A stretch of DNA of 7,067 bases from Sphingomonadales bacterium UBA7473 (GTDB lineage Bacteria; Pseudomonadota; Alphaproteobacteria; Sphingomonadales; Sphingomonadaceae): positions 1 to 7,067 of the forward strand of contig DLOX01000070.1 of the NCBI GenBank assembly GCA_002478575.1. Direction: 5' to 3'. Below the pieces are notes generated by a model that ran no database searches, was not told where the DNA came from, and saw only the letters and a list, made by a program, of their open reading frames with translations. Positions 1 to 5,954 of this stretch are shown one piece after another; within the stretch, counting starts at the first letter, position 1, and every line of letters starts with the position of its first letter. Position numbers and translations under genes: made by a program.

Positions 1-356
1 TCGGCGTCGCCAAGGGCATCGACCGCGATGCCGGCAAGGAAGAATTCTACCGCCCCGGCGAGCCGCCCTTCGCGCTCCAGCGCAACGACCCCGTCCTCTA
101 TTTCATCCAGCGCCTGCGCGACGAGGCGCACCGCTTCGCCATCGGCGCGCACCGCAACAAGCGCAGCAAAGCGATCACCGCGAGTCCGCTTGATGAAGTC
201 CCCGGCATCGGCCCTGCGCGCAAGAAAGCACTGCTGATGCACTTCGGTACAGCGCGCGCGGTGCGCGGGGCAAGTCTGGAGGATTTGGCAATGGCTCCGG
301 GTGTGTCTGCGGCGGTCGCGCGGGTGGTGTATGATTTTTATCATGGGGGTGGGTGA
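1..356 (+). CDS. uvrC: UvrABC excinuclease subunit C, C-terminal fragment
   Basis: This is the last 117 codons of UvrC, read from the third base of the window to a TGA at 354-356; the start lies outside. UvrC makes the incisions on both sides of a DNA lesion in nucleotide excision repair, acting with UvrA and UvrB. The fragment holds the end of the RNase H-like endonuclease domain, with the signature DEAHRFAIGAHRNKRSK (fragment residues 41-57); the His in EAHRF is probably the catalytic histidine for the 5' incision. Then come tandem helix-hairpin-helix motifs: DEVPGIGPARKKALLMHFG (64-82) and LEDLAMAPGVSAAVARVVY (92-110), which bind DNA. The coding DNA is visibly richer in GC than the two genes after it. 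In many alphaproteobacteria pgsA follows uvrC; here a toxin-antitoxin pair does. The family call is very secure. Confidence 0.96.
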   Translation, partial: GVAKGIDRDAGKEEFYRPGEPPFALQRNDPVLYFIQRLRDEAHRFAIGAHRNKRSKAITASPLDEVPGIGPARKKALLMHFGTARAVRGASLEDLAMAPGVSAAVARVVYDFYHGGG

Positions 357-357
357 T

Positions 358-385
358 TTGTCGCGATCACTAAATCTGTTATCAT
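358..385 (+). promoter_or_regulatory. Candidate promoter for the nucleotidyltransferase gene, giving a leaderless mRNA
   Basis: TTGTCG at 358-363 (4 of 6 to the sigma70-type -35) and TATCAT at 380-385 (5 of 6 to the -10) are separated by 16 bp. Seven bases follow before the ATG at 393, so transcription would begin at or next to the A of the start codon. There is no Shine-Dalgarno sequence before this ATG, which fits a leaderless transcript. Alphaproteobacterial promoters are loose, so this is only a candidate. Confidence 0.35.
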
Positions 386-392
386 CTGCATC

Positions 393-740
393 ATGAGCAA
401 GCCCAAAGCCCTAGACCCAACCACACGGCGCAGCATTGAAATGTATCTTGATCGCATCGAGAAGCGTTTCCCGATTGCGGAAGTATGGCTTTATGGGTCG
501 CGCGCGAGGGGCGATGCAAAGCCTGATAGTGACGCTGACCTAGCCATCATATTGAATGGGCCAAAGCAGCGAGCAATGACGGTTGCGTTGGCGATGAATG
601 ATCCTGCCTATGATATCATGTTAGAAACAGGGCTAAACATTTCCGCCTATCCAATCTGGCAAGAAGATTGGAAGCATCCAGAAAACCATAGTAATCCTTG
701 GCTAATCGCCAACATCAAGCGAGAGGGCGTCTCGCTGTGA
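393..740 (+). CDS. Minimal nucleotidyltransferase, MntA-type antitoxin of a HEPN/MNT pair
   Basis: A 115-residue protein of the nucleotidyltransferase (pol beta) superfamily. The active-site signature is GSRARGDAKPDSDADLAI at residues 35-52: Gly35-Ser36, then the metal-binding pair Asp47 and Asp49. In studied HEPN/MNT modules the MNT protein neutralises its HEPN partner by adding AMP to a tyrosine on it, so this is the likely antitoxin. The usual third carboxylate on the later strand is not obvious: the matching stretch appears to be LNISAYPI (81-88). It may use Glu78 or may have lost full activity; this is inference. The gene overlaps the HEPN gene by 4 bp (GTGA), which suggests translational coupling. 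No Shine-Dalgarno sequence precedes the ATG. Base composition is less GC-rich than uvrC, consistent with transfer. Confidence 0.85.
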   Translation: MSKPKALDPTTRRSIEMYLDRIEKRFPIAEVWLYGSRARGDAKPDSDADLAIILNGPKQRAMTVALAMNDPAYDIMLETGLNISAYPIWQEDWKHPENHSNPWLIANIKREGVSL

Positions 741-1132
741 CGCCTGAAGTTTGGATGGCGAAAGCAGAACGATGCTTGTCGTCAGCCGAACTTCTCTTGG
801 AAAGTGGAGATCCCGATGCGGCTTGCAATCGTTCTTACTATGCAATGTTCAACGCAGCACGAGCAGCACTGTTGATCATTGGTCTAAGTGAAAGCGCAAT
901 GTCCAAGACCCATTCAACGCTCATCGGTGCATTTGGCCTTCATATCGCCAAAGCCGAGCTCGTCCCGACAGAAATGGGGCGGCTCTTTAGCCGGGAATCT
1001 CACCGGCGGTTGCTAAGCGACTATGAGGGCGACGGCGCATCGGTCGCTGAAGCTCAAGACTCTGTGGCCAATGCAAATCGATTTGTCTCCGCAGTTCGAT
1101 CATGGATCGAACTGCGGCAAATAAGTGGGTAA
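737..1132 (+). CDS. HEPN-domain protein, probable HepT-type toxin
   Basis: I start this at the GTG at 737, inside the stop of the upstream gene (GTGA overlap), with purine-rich GAGAGGG at 721-727 as ribosome site. This gives 131 residues; the longer in-frame ATG at 698 would sit deep in the neighbour. HEPN proteins are small helical bundles, many of them RNases acting as toxins with an MNT partner. Visible family features are NRSYYAMFNAARAALL (31-46), KTHSTLIGAFG (57-67) and RRLLSDYEG (90-98). A possible catalytic R-x6-H is Arg82...His89 in GRLFSRESH; the classic motif is R-x4-6-H, so RNase activity is plausible but unproven. Tyr34, Tyr35 or Tyr96 could be modified by the partner. Its last codons lie in a perfect 13-bp inverted repeat. 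It ends 2 bp from the stop of the convergent topAI gene. Confidence 0.82.
   Translation: MTPEVWMAKAERCLSSAELLLESGDPDAACNRSYYAMFNAARAALLIIGLSESAMSKTHSTLIGAFGLHIAKAELVPTEMGRLFSRESHRRLLSDYEGDGASVAEAQDSVANANRFVSAVRSWIELRQISG
1089..1117. repeat. Perfect 13-bp inverted repeat inside the 3' end of the HEPN gene
   Basis: Arms CCGCAGTTCGATC (1089-1101) and GATCGAACTGCGG (1105-1117) match without error around a 3-nt loop (ATG). It would make a very stable RNA hairpin on either strand, 12 nt before the HEPN stop codon. No T-run follows on either strand, so it is not a textbook intrinsic terminator, but it could end or protect transcripts at the convergent junction. Confidence 0.8.
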
Positions 1133-1134
1133 AC

Positions 1135-1392
1135 TCACCGCTGATCCAGCTGCGCCCGCACCGCCATCAGGCCAGCCCTTGTGATCCGATACGGCCCGCC
1201 GCCCAAGCTGCCGATCAGTCGGCGTTTGCGGAGTTTCTTGAAGACTCCCATCGTACAATCGTCGAGCCGCCAGCCGTCGCGGTTGACGCAATCGATTTCG
1301 ATAATCGCGCCGCGTTCATCGAACCGGTGATAGATGGAGCCTCCTTGCGCCAGCGCGTGAAGGACGCGCTGTTCTTGCTTTGAAACATTCAT
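1135..1392 (-). CDS. topAI: YjhX/TopAI-family toxin (topoisomerase I inhibitor family)
   Basis: The product has 85 residues, the length of E. coli YjhX, when started at the ATG at 1392-1390. This start has AGG at 1401-1399 six bases upstream and gives MNVSKQEQRVLHALAQGG; a longer in-frame start at 1467 adds 25 residues not seen in the family. Conserved blocks include NRDGWRLDDCTMGVFKKLR (41-59), RRLIGSLGGGPYRI (61-74) and a C-terminal VRAQLDQR. E. coli YjhX binds and inhibits DNA topoisomerase I and is countered by the acetyltransferase YjhQ. No YjhQ-like gene lies beside this one: downstream is the convergent HEPN gene, upstream a hairpin-rich gap and a hydrolase. So it is an orphan, has an unlinked antitoxin, or is controlled another way. 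Family assignment is strong; toxicity here is inferred. Confidence 0.88.
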   Translation of the reverse strand: MNVSKQEQRVLHALAQGGSIYHRFDERGAIIEIDCVNRDGWRLDDCTMGVFKKLRKRRLIGSLGGGPYRITRAGLMAVRAQLDQR

Positions 1393-1419
1393 TGAAAACC
1401 TGCTTATGTTGATCATGAA

Positions 1420-1429
1420 ACAGCGCTGT
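1420..1429. promoter_or_regulatory. 10-bp palindrome upstream of topAI
   Basis: ACAGCGCTGT is a perfect palindrome 28 bp upstream of the topAI start. It touches the 1430-1454 hairpin. Position and symmetry suit an operator, but no regulator is known from the sequence. Confidence 0.4.
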
Positions 1430-1454
1430 CGAGGAAAGGCATCGGCTTTCCTCG
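1430..1454. repeat. 9-bp-stem hairpin upstream of topAI
   Basis: CGAGGAAAG (1430-1438) and CTTTCCTCG (1446-1454) pair perfectly around a 7-nt loop. It lies in the non-coding stretch between topAI and the hydrolase gene. No T-run follows it. It could belong to the topAI 5' leader or promoter, or to a small RNA. Confidence 0.55.
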
Positions 1455-1467
1455 GGCGCATGGTCAT

Positions 1468-1497
1468 CGGCAGGTGATCTCTTTAGATCAGCTGCCG
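1468..1497. repeat. 13-bp imperfect inverted repeat upstream of topAI
   Basis: Arms CGGCAGGTGATCT (1468-1480) and AGATCAGCTGCCG (1485-1497) match at 12 of 13 positions around the loop CTTT. The layout (GCAG at the outside, GATC near the loop) resembles that of the 1089-1117 repeat on the other side of topAI. No coding sequence covers it and no clear terminator tail follows. Confidence 0.6.
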
Positions 1498-1634
1498 GAT
1501 CAACGGGCGGCATTCTCGTTCATAAATTCCAACACTTAGGTGCGGGCTTTGAATATCAAACTGAGCGACTCACGCAAGCCCCTTGCGTTGGGGCGATGCT
1601 GCGTTAAGCGAATAGGCGAAACAAGGGGGAAATC

Positions 1635-2522
1635 ATGCCAGCCATCAAGGCCAATGGAATAGAGCTATTCTATGACGAAGCGGGCGATGCCGATGCGCCT
1701 GTCATCTTGCTGATCATGGGGCTTGGCACCCAGATGATTGCTTGGCCCGATGCCTTTGTGCAAGGGTTGGCTGCCCAAGGCTTTCGCGTGATCCGCTTTG
1801 ACAATCGCGATATTGGGCTTTCAACGCATCTCCATGGCGCGCCCAGCCCCAATCTCATTTGGACAGTGATCGCGTCGCGGCTTGGGCTGCCCGTTGGTGT
1901 GGCTTACTCTCTGTCTGATATGGCGGCTGACACGATTGGCCTGATGGACGCGCTTGGCATCCAGAAGGCCCATGTTGTCGGCGCTTCGATGGGTGGGATG
2001 ATCGCGCAGAATGTTGCGGCGCTTTATCCGGAGCGGGTATCGAGTTTGATCAGCATCATGTCTTCCAGCGGTGCTCCGGGTCTTCCCGGTCCAACGCCTG
2101 AACTGCGCAAGCGGATGATGCAGCCGCGCCCGGATGGGTCTCAACGCGCCGAAGCCATTGCTGCCGGCACCGAAATGCAAAAGCTGATATCTTTCGACGA
2201 CCCTGCCAGAGCGCCCGATGCGCTTGAGAAACTGGTGACGGACGCGTTCGATCGCGCTTATCATCCGGTTGGGGCGCGACGGCAGTTGCTGGCGATCCTC
2301 ACCGATACGGGGCGTCCAGCGCGTCTGGCAAAGGTCAAAGCACTTACGCTTGTTATCCATGGAGCTGCTGATCCGCTGGTTCCTCTGGCGTGCAGCGCAG
2401 ATATCGCCAAGCGCATCCCCGGCGCAAAGCTTGAGGTGATTGAAGCGATGGCCCATGATCTGCCGCCGTCTCAGATCGGCCACATGGTCTCCCTCATCGC
2501 CCAACATGCCAAATCGGCATGA
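1635..2522 (+). CDS. Alpha/beta-fold hydrolase
   Basis: A 295-residue cytosolic hydrolase with no signal peptide. The ATG at 1635 is preceded by a good ribosome site, AAGGGGGA at 1623-1630. The catalytic triad can be read directly: Ser118 in the nucleophile elbow GASMGG (116-121), Asp246 in HGAADPLVP, and His274 in AMAHDLPP. The oxyanion-hole region is LIMGLGTQMIAW (26-37), and FDNRDIGLST (55-64) is typical of the esterase/lyase group that includes aclacinomycin methylesterase RdmC and many uncharacterised proteobacterial enzymes. It probably cleaves an ester or lactone, but the substrate cannot be read from the sequence. The gene is followed after 44 bp by the PerM-family gene, which seems to have its own promoter. 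Confidence 0.9.
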   Translation: MPAIKANGIELFYDEAGDADAPVILLIMGLGTQMIAWPDAFVQGLAAQGFRVIRFDNRDIGLSTHLHGAPSPNLIWTVIASRLGLPVGVAYSLSDMAADTIGLMDALGIQKAHVVGASMGGMIAQNVAALYPERVSSLISIMSSSGAPGLPGPTPELRKRMMQPRPDGSQRAEAIAAGTEMQKLISFDDPARAPDALEKLVTDAFDRAYHPVGARRQLLAILTDTGRPARLAKVKALTLVIHGAADPLVPLACSADIAKRIPGAKLEVIEAMAHDLPPSQIGHMVSLIAQHAKSA

Positions 2523-2531
2523 TGAGCAAAG

Positions 2532-2559
2532 GTGACAGTCTCTAAACCCGCGCTATAGT
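2532..2559 (+). promoter_or_regulatory. Strong candidate promoter for the PerM-family gene, leaderless mRNA
   Basis: GTGACA (2532-2537, 5 of 6 to TTGACA) and TATAGT (2554-2559, 5 of 6 to TATAAT) are 16 bp apart. Seven bases separate the -10 from the ATG at 2567, so the predicted transcription start is the start codon itself. No Shine-Dalgarno sequence precedes that ATG. Geometry matches the candidate at 358-385. Confidence 0.5.
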
Positions 2560-2566
2560 TGATCGC

Positions 2567-3649
2567 ATGACGAAACAGCCTGCTGATACTCCACCCAAAT
2601 TTGAAGACCGGGTTTTCCTTGGTTTTGTCGTGATTGCCTCACTCGCGATGGCTTGGATTGCCTCGCCCTTTTATGGCGCGGTCCTTTGGGCGCTGGTCGC
2701 TGCGATCATGTTTGCGCCAGTGAATGATCGGTTGATGCTGCGGATGCCAACCCATCGCAACACTGCGGCTGGGCTGAGCCTGATCATGGTGATTTTGCTG
2801 GTGATTGTGCCTGCCGTCGCGATTGGGTCTTTGTTGATCGATGAAGCGATCAGCACTTATTATAGCATCCAACAGCAGAAGATCGACATTGGGAAAGCCG
2901 TCCGCGATGTGCAGGCGGCCTTGCCTCCCGTGGTGATGGAAACGCTTGCGCGGTTCGGCATGGATGATTTTGCGGGCATTCAGGAACGATTGTCCTCAAT
3001 CCTGACGAGCGGGCTGCGCCTGATCGCGACGCAAGCACTCAACATTGGCCAAGGGGCCTTCTCCTTCGCAATGGGCCTCGGCATCATGCTTTACCTCACC
3101 TATTTCCTGCTGCGTGACGGCCGCGCGCTTCACCGCAAGATTGGTGAAGCGGTCCCCATGCACACGGATCAGCGCCGGGCTTTGTTTGAGAAATTCATCA
3201 CAGTAATCCGTGCAACCATCAAGGGCAGCATCGTTGTGGCCGCGATCCAGGGCTTGCTCGGCGGCATCGTTTTTGCGCTGCTCGATATTCAAGGCGCTTT
3301 GCTTTGGGGTGTCGTGATGGGTGTGCTGTCTTTGGTGCCCGCCATCGGCACAGCGCTCATCTGGCTGCCAGTTGCCATCTATCTTCTGGCAACGGGCGAG
3401 ATATGGCAGGGCGTGACGCTTGTTCTCTGCGGCTTCTTCGTCATTGGCATGGTCGACAATGTGTTGCGGCCCATACTTGTTGGCAAAGATACGCGGATGC
3501 CGGACTATGTGGTGCTGATTTCTACGCTTGGCGGGATCAGCGTGATGGGCATCAATGGCTTCATCGTCGGGCCAGTCATCGCCGCGCTGTTCATCGCCTC
3601 TTGGGAAATCTTCGTGGACACACGTCTCTCTGACAAATTGGGCGGCTAG
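2567..3649 (+). CDS. AI-2E / PerM-family transporter
   Basis: A 360-residue inner-membrane protein with about eight hydrophobic segments: roughly residues 17-33, 36-52, 69-91, 163-183, 222-240, 244-272, 282-297 and 313-345. The long polar stretch at 92-160 between the third and fourth is usual for the AI-2E (PF01594) family. The conserved C-terminal block is present: DNVLRPILVGKDTRMPDY (297-314), then LGGISVMGINGFIVGPVIAAL (321-341). Family members have been linked to autoinducer-2 export (TqsA) and to sodium/proton exchange, so no substrate can be assigned here. The gene follows the hydrolase by 44 bp and converges on tetR with a 5-bp gap and no terminator hairpin between them. Family certain, function open. 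Confidence 0.92.
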   Translation: MTKQPADTPPKFEDRVFLGFVVIASLAMAWIASPFYGAVLWALVAAIMFAPVNDRLMLRMPTHRNTAAGLSLIMVILLVIVPAVAIGSLLIDEAISTYYSIQQQKIDIGKAVRDVQAALPPVVMETLARFGMDDFAGIQERLSSILTSGLRLIATQALNIGQGAFSFAMGLGIMLYLTYFLLRDGRALHRKIGEAVPMHTDQRRALFEKFITVIRATIKGSIVVAAIQGLLGGIVFALLDIQGALLWGVVMGVLSLVPAIGTALIWLPVAIYLLATGEIWQGVTLVLCGFFVIGMVDNVLRPILVGKDTRMPDYVVLISTLGGISVMGINGFIVGPVIAALFIASWEIFVDTRLSDKLGG

Positions 3650-3654
3650 CTCCT

Positions 3655-4293
3655 TTATCCGACCAGTGCGAGGCGTGGCCGTTCCTCTTCCGCGGCGTTG
3701 GCGGCCTCAAGCCCCTTGAGCATCGTCAATATGATGACCTTCAGCTTCTCTTCGGTGACGCTGTGCATCAATTCGATCATCTGCCATGGACTGATGAAGG
3801 GCAGAAGCATCAGATTGATCAGCGATACCGCCTGATCAATCGTCAGGCCTTGAAAATAACCTTCTTCCATCGCCTGCGCGACCAAGATCGCGAGATAATG
3901 ATCGCCCAAGTCAACGTAACCACGCACCGTTTCTTGGTGCTCATCGCCAAGCTCAAGATAGCGTTTGAACAGGTCGGGTTCCGCCAGATAGTTGTCGCGC
4001 ATCAACACAAAACGACGCGCGAAAAAATCAAACAGCCGCTTTTCAATCGGGCCATCATCTGCGGTGACCTCTTCCATGATCGCGATCTTCGGTGCGAACC
4101 AACGTTCAGCAACCGCCTCATACAGCGCCTCTTTGCTGGCGAAAAAGCGATAGATATTGGCAGGCGACATGCCCGCCTCGGCAGCCAACTCGCTTAGGTT
4201 GACACCTGCCCCGCCCCGTTCACGGATCATATGCTCAATAAGATCAAGCAGATGGGCTTTGCCTGCTTCGATATCGGTCAAAGGTCTTGCCAT
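3655..4293 (-). CDS. TetR/AcrR-family transcriptional regulator
   Basis: A 212-residue regulator. The N-terminal DNA-binding domain is clear: the helix-turn-helix spans about residues 31-61, with LSELAAEAGMSPANIYRFFAS and KEALYEAV following. The rest is a helical ligand-binding and dimerisation domain with no recognisable ligand. The ATG at 4293 gives a normal family length; its upstream sequence (GGA nine bases before) is a weak ribosome site. TetR proteins usually repress a divergent neighbour or their own gene. The divergent neighbour here is the lipoprotein gene at 4441, with 147 bp between the starts; the convergent PerM gene is another possible target. A possible -10 (TATACA on the minus strand) lies about 20 bases before the start. 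Confidence 0.92.
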   Translation of the reverse strand: MARPLTDIEAGKAHLLDLIEHMIRERGGAGVNLSELAAEAGMSPANIYRFFASKEALYEAVAERWFAPKIAIMEEVTADDGPIEKRLFDFFARRFVLMRDNYLAEPDLFKRYLELGDEHQETVRGYVDLGDHYLAILVAQAMEEGYFQGLTIDQAVSLINLMLLPFISPWQMIELMHSVTEEKLKVIILTMLKGLEAANAAEEERPRLALVG

Positions 4294-4404
4294 GGGGAGT
4301 ATCCGTATTGCTTATGTATAACAGTTTTGTGAAAGATAGGACGGTTTATCAGGAATTAAAGGATCAATTGAACAAATGCGTCATCGTCTCACCGCAAATC
4401 TGCC

Positions 4405-4423
4405 CCAATCGGGCCATGATTGG
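4405..4423. promoter_or_regulatory. Dyad in the tetR-lipoprotein divergent region
   Basis: CCAATC (4405-4410) and GATTGG (4418-4423) form a perfect 6-bp dyad with a 7-nt centre, 17 bp before the lipoprotein start. It could be an operator for the adjacent TetR protein, though arms this short also arise by chance. I see nothing else firm in 4294-4440. Confidence 0.3.
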
Positions 4424-4440
4424 CCGTCAGCTTCGCATTC

Positions 4441-4962
4441 ATGAACAAAGCCATTGCAACCAGCATCGCCCTGTCCCTCACCGCCTTGGGCACGCTGAGT
4501 GGCTGTTCCACCAAGCCCCGCAATTTTCAACCTATAGTGGCCCCTCCGCCCGCTGATCCCGCCGCGTTTCAGAAAGTGGTGGATGACTGCGTTGGCATGG
4601 TGCGATCGGGCCGGAAAAGCGATTTCGCAAATGCATTGGCTGTGGGCGCTGGCAATGGGGCTGGTGCCGTGGTCGGCGCCATCGGCGCTGGGACTCTCTC
4701 AACTGCCGCCGGAGCCGGCTTTACCGGCGCAAGCAGTGCGGCCGCTGTGGCCTTCCCTATCATTGGCATCGGCGTAGGCTTCGGCATTTCTCGCGCCATC
4801 CGATCTGGACGCGAAAAGAAGATCAAGGCAGCGATGACAACCTGTCTCGGCGAATTTGGCTATACAGTTTCCAGCTGGGAAGTGATCCGCAAGACGAAGA
4901 AGAAAGCCGCTGCGAAATCGCGGGAAGTGACCCTCCAATGGATTGGCGTTCGCACGCTCTAG
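4441..4962 (+). CDS. Predicted lipoprotein with a glycine-zipper segment
   Basis: I start this at ATG 4441 rather than the in-frame TTG at 4420, because it yields a clean lipoprotein signal: MNKAIATSIALSLTALGTLS, then lipobox LSGC with the lipidated Cys22. The mature protein is about 152 residues. Ser follows the cysteine, which suits outer-membrane sorting. After a proline-rich linker comes a Gly/Ala-rich membrane-like stretch at about residues 70-120 (motifs GAGNGAGAVVGAIGAG and FPIIGIGVGFGISRAI), a glycine-zipper pattern seen in small envelope proteins that insert into or stabilise membranes. Two cysteines, in DDCVGM and TTCLGEFGY, could form a disulfide. The C-terminus is Lys-rich. Precise function is unknown. 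It stands alone, divergent from tetR, and 89 bp upstream of purS. Confidence 0.78.
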   Translation: MNKAIATSIALSLTALGTLSGCSTKPRNFQPIVAPPPADPAAFQKVVDDCVGMVRSGRKSDFANALAVGAGNGAGAVVGAIGAGTLSTAAGAGFTGASSAAAVAFPIIGIGVGFGISRAIRSGREKKIKAAMTTCLGEFGYTVSSWEVIRKTKKKAAAKSREVTLQWIGVRTL

Positions 4963-5051
4963 CAACGCCCTTCCCATTCCACCCTTGCCCCTGGCGCTTC
5001 ACCACGGCATAGGCCGCGTCATCCATCAGCAGTCCGAAGCGAGAGTCGCCC

Positions 5052-5282
5052 ATGAAAGCCCGTGTGTTTGTCACCCTTAAAAATGGCGTGCTCGATCCGC
5101 AGGGTAAGGCTATCCATCACGCGCTTGAAGGTCTGGGTTTTAACGGCGTCAATGATGTGCGCGCAGGCAAGCTGATCGAACTTGATCTGGCCGATGATGT
5201 GACGGACGCAAGCATCGAAGAAATGTGCAAAAAGCTGCTTGCCAACACAGTCATTGAGAATTTCCGGATTGAGCGGGTCTAA
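5052..5282 (+). CDS. purS: Phosphoribosylformylglycinamidine synthase subunit PurS
   Basis: A 76-residue protein with the PurS pattern: KARVFVTLKNGVLDPQGKAI at 2-21, LGFNGVNDVRAGKLIELDL around 28-46, and a C-terminal CKKLLANTVIENFRIE. PurS is the small subunit that bridges PurQ and PurL in the cytosolic complex converting FGAR, glutamine and ATP to FGAM, the fourth step of purine synthesis. Length is normal for the family. The ATG at 5052 has only a purine-rich GCGAGAG upstream as ribosome site. The stop is 3 bases before the purQ start, so the two are surely one operon. I do not see purC or purL in the window. Confidence 0.95.
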   Translation: MKARVFVTLKNGVLDPQGKAIHHALEGLGFNGVNDVRAGKLIELDLADDVTDASIEEMCKKLLANTVIENFRIERV

Positions 5283-5285
5283 CCA

Positions 5286-5948
5286 ATGAAAACTGCAGTC
5301 ATCGTTTTCCCCGGATCAAATTGCGATCGCGATCTGGCGGTTGCCTTTGAAGCTGCAACTGGCACCAAGCCCGCTATGGTTTGGCACCGTGAAACGAGCT
5401 TGCCTGATGGGATCGACTTGATCGGCGTGCCCGGTGGATTTTCTTATGGCGACTATCTCCGCTCTGGCGCGATGGCCGCGCAATCCCCGGTTATGAAAGC
5501 TGTAGCGGAGGCCGCTGACCAAGGCCGCTATGTCCTTGGAATTTGCAATGGCTTCCAAGTGTTGACTGAGACGGGCCTTCTGCCCGGTGCACTGATGCGG
5601 AACGCAGGCATCAAGTTCGTCAGCCGCGATGTGGGCTTGACCGTTGGCAATAGCCAATCGGCCTTCACCAGCCGCTATGAAATGGGCCAGTCCATCACCA
5701 TCCCAGTCGCACATCATGACGGCAATTATTTTGCCGATGATGCGACACTCGAACGTCTTGAAGGCGAAGGGCGTGTTGCCTTTCGCTATGCCGAAGAGGT
5801 GAATGGGTCTGCCCGCAACATCGCCGGAATATTGAATGAATCTGGCAATGTGCTTGGCATGATGCCTCACCCAGAACGCGCTGCAGAAGAGGCCCATGGC
5901 AATGTGGATGGGCGAGCCTTGTTCAGCGCGTTGGCAGGGTTGGCTTAA
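5286..5948 (+). CDS. purQ: Phosphoribosylformylglycinamidine synthase subunit PurQ (glutamine amidotransferase)
   Basis: A 220-residue class I glutamine amidotransferase that supplies ammonia to PurL in FGAM synthesis. The N-terminus KTAVIVFPGSNCDRDLA is diagnostic of PurQ. The oxyanion strand is GVPGGFSYGDYLRSGAMAA (47-65). The catalytic triad is Cys87 in LGICNGFQVL, His195 and Glu197 in MMPHPERAA. Length is normal and the protein is complete. It lies 3 bases after purS and ends 6 bases before the stop of the convergent small YdcH gene, with no hairpin terminator between. A purL gene would be expected to complete the enzyme but is not adjacent. Confidence 0.97.
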   Translation: MKTAVIVFPGSNCDRDLAVAFEAATGTKPAMVWHRETSLPDGIDLIGVPGGFSYGDYLRSGAMAAQSPVMKAVAEAADQGRYVLGICNGFQVLTETGLLPGALMRNAGIKFVSRDVGLTVGNSQSAFTSRYEMGQSITIPVAHHDGNYFADDATLERLEGEGRVAFRYAEEVNGSARNIAGILNESGNVLGMMPHPERAAEEAHGNVDGRALFSALAGLA

Positions 5949-5954
5949 ACCGTC

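Larger units (their letters stand above)
1393..1634. other. 242-bp intergenic region between topAI and the hydrolase gene
   Basis: I see no convincing gene here. It serves as the shared upstream region of topAI (minus) and the alpha/beta hydrolase (plus). It contains the 1420-1429 palindrome, the two hairpins at 1430-1454 and 1468-1497, one GACTC site (1567-1571), and overlapping alternative stems at 1572-1594. These are ACGCAAG/CTTGCGT (1572-1578 with 1582-1588) or GCCCC/GGGGC (1578-1582 with 1590-1594), which cannot form together. Confidence 0.6.

Noticed and set aside
1406..1477. A 23-codon cationic ORF on the plus strand upstream of topAI
   Set aside because: It has no ribosome site, spans the hairpins and resembles no known family; not enough to call a gene or antitoxin.
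1821..2507. A 228-codon minus-strand ORF inside the hydrolase gene
   Set aside because: The plus-strand hydrolase has a full catalytic triad; the antisense frame is Arg-rich and low in sense.
4823..5074. An 83-codon minus-strand ORF across the lipoprotein-purS gap
   Set aside because: It overlaps the 3' end of the lipoprotein gene and the purS start, has no recognisable family features, and looks like a shadow frame.
5316..5897. A 193-codon minus-strand ORF inside purQ
   Set aside because: purQ is certain, and the antisense frame shows no domain features.
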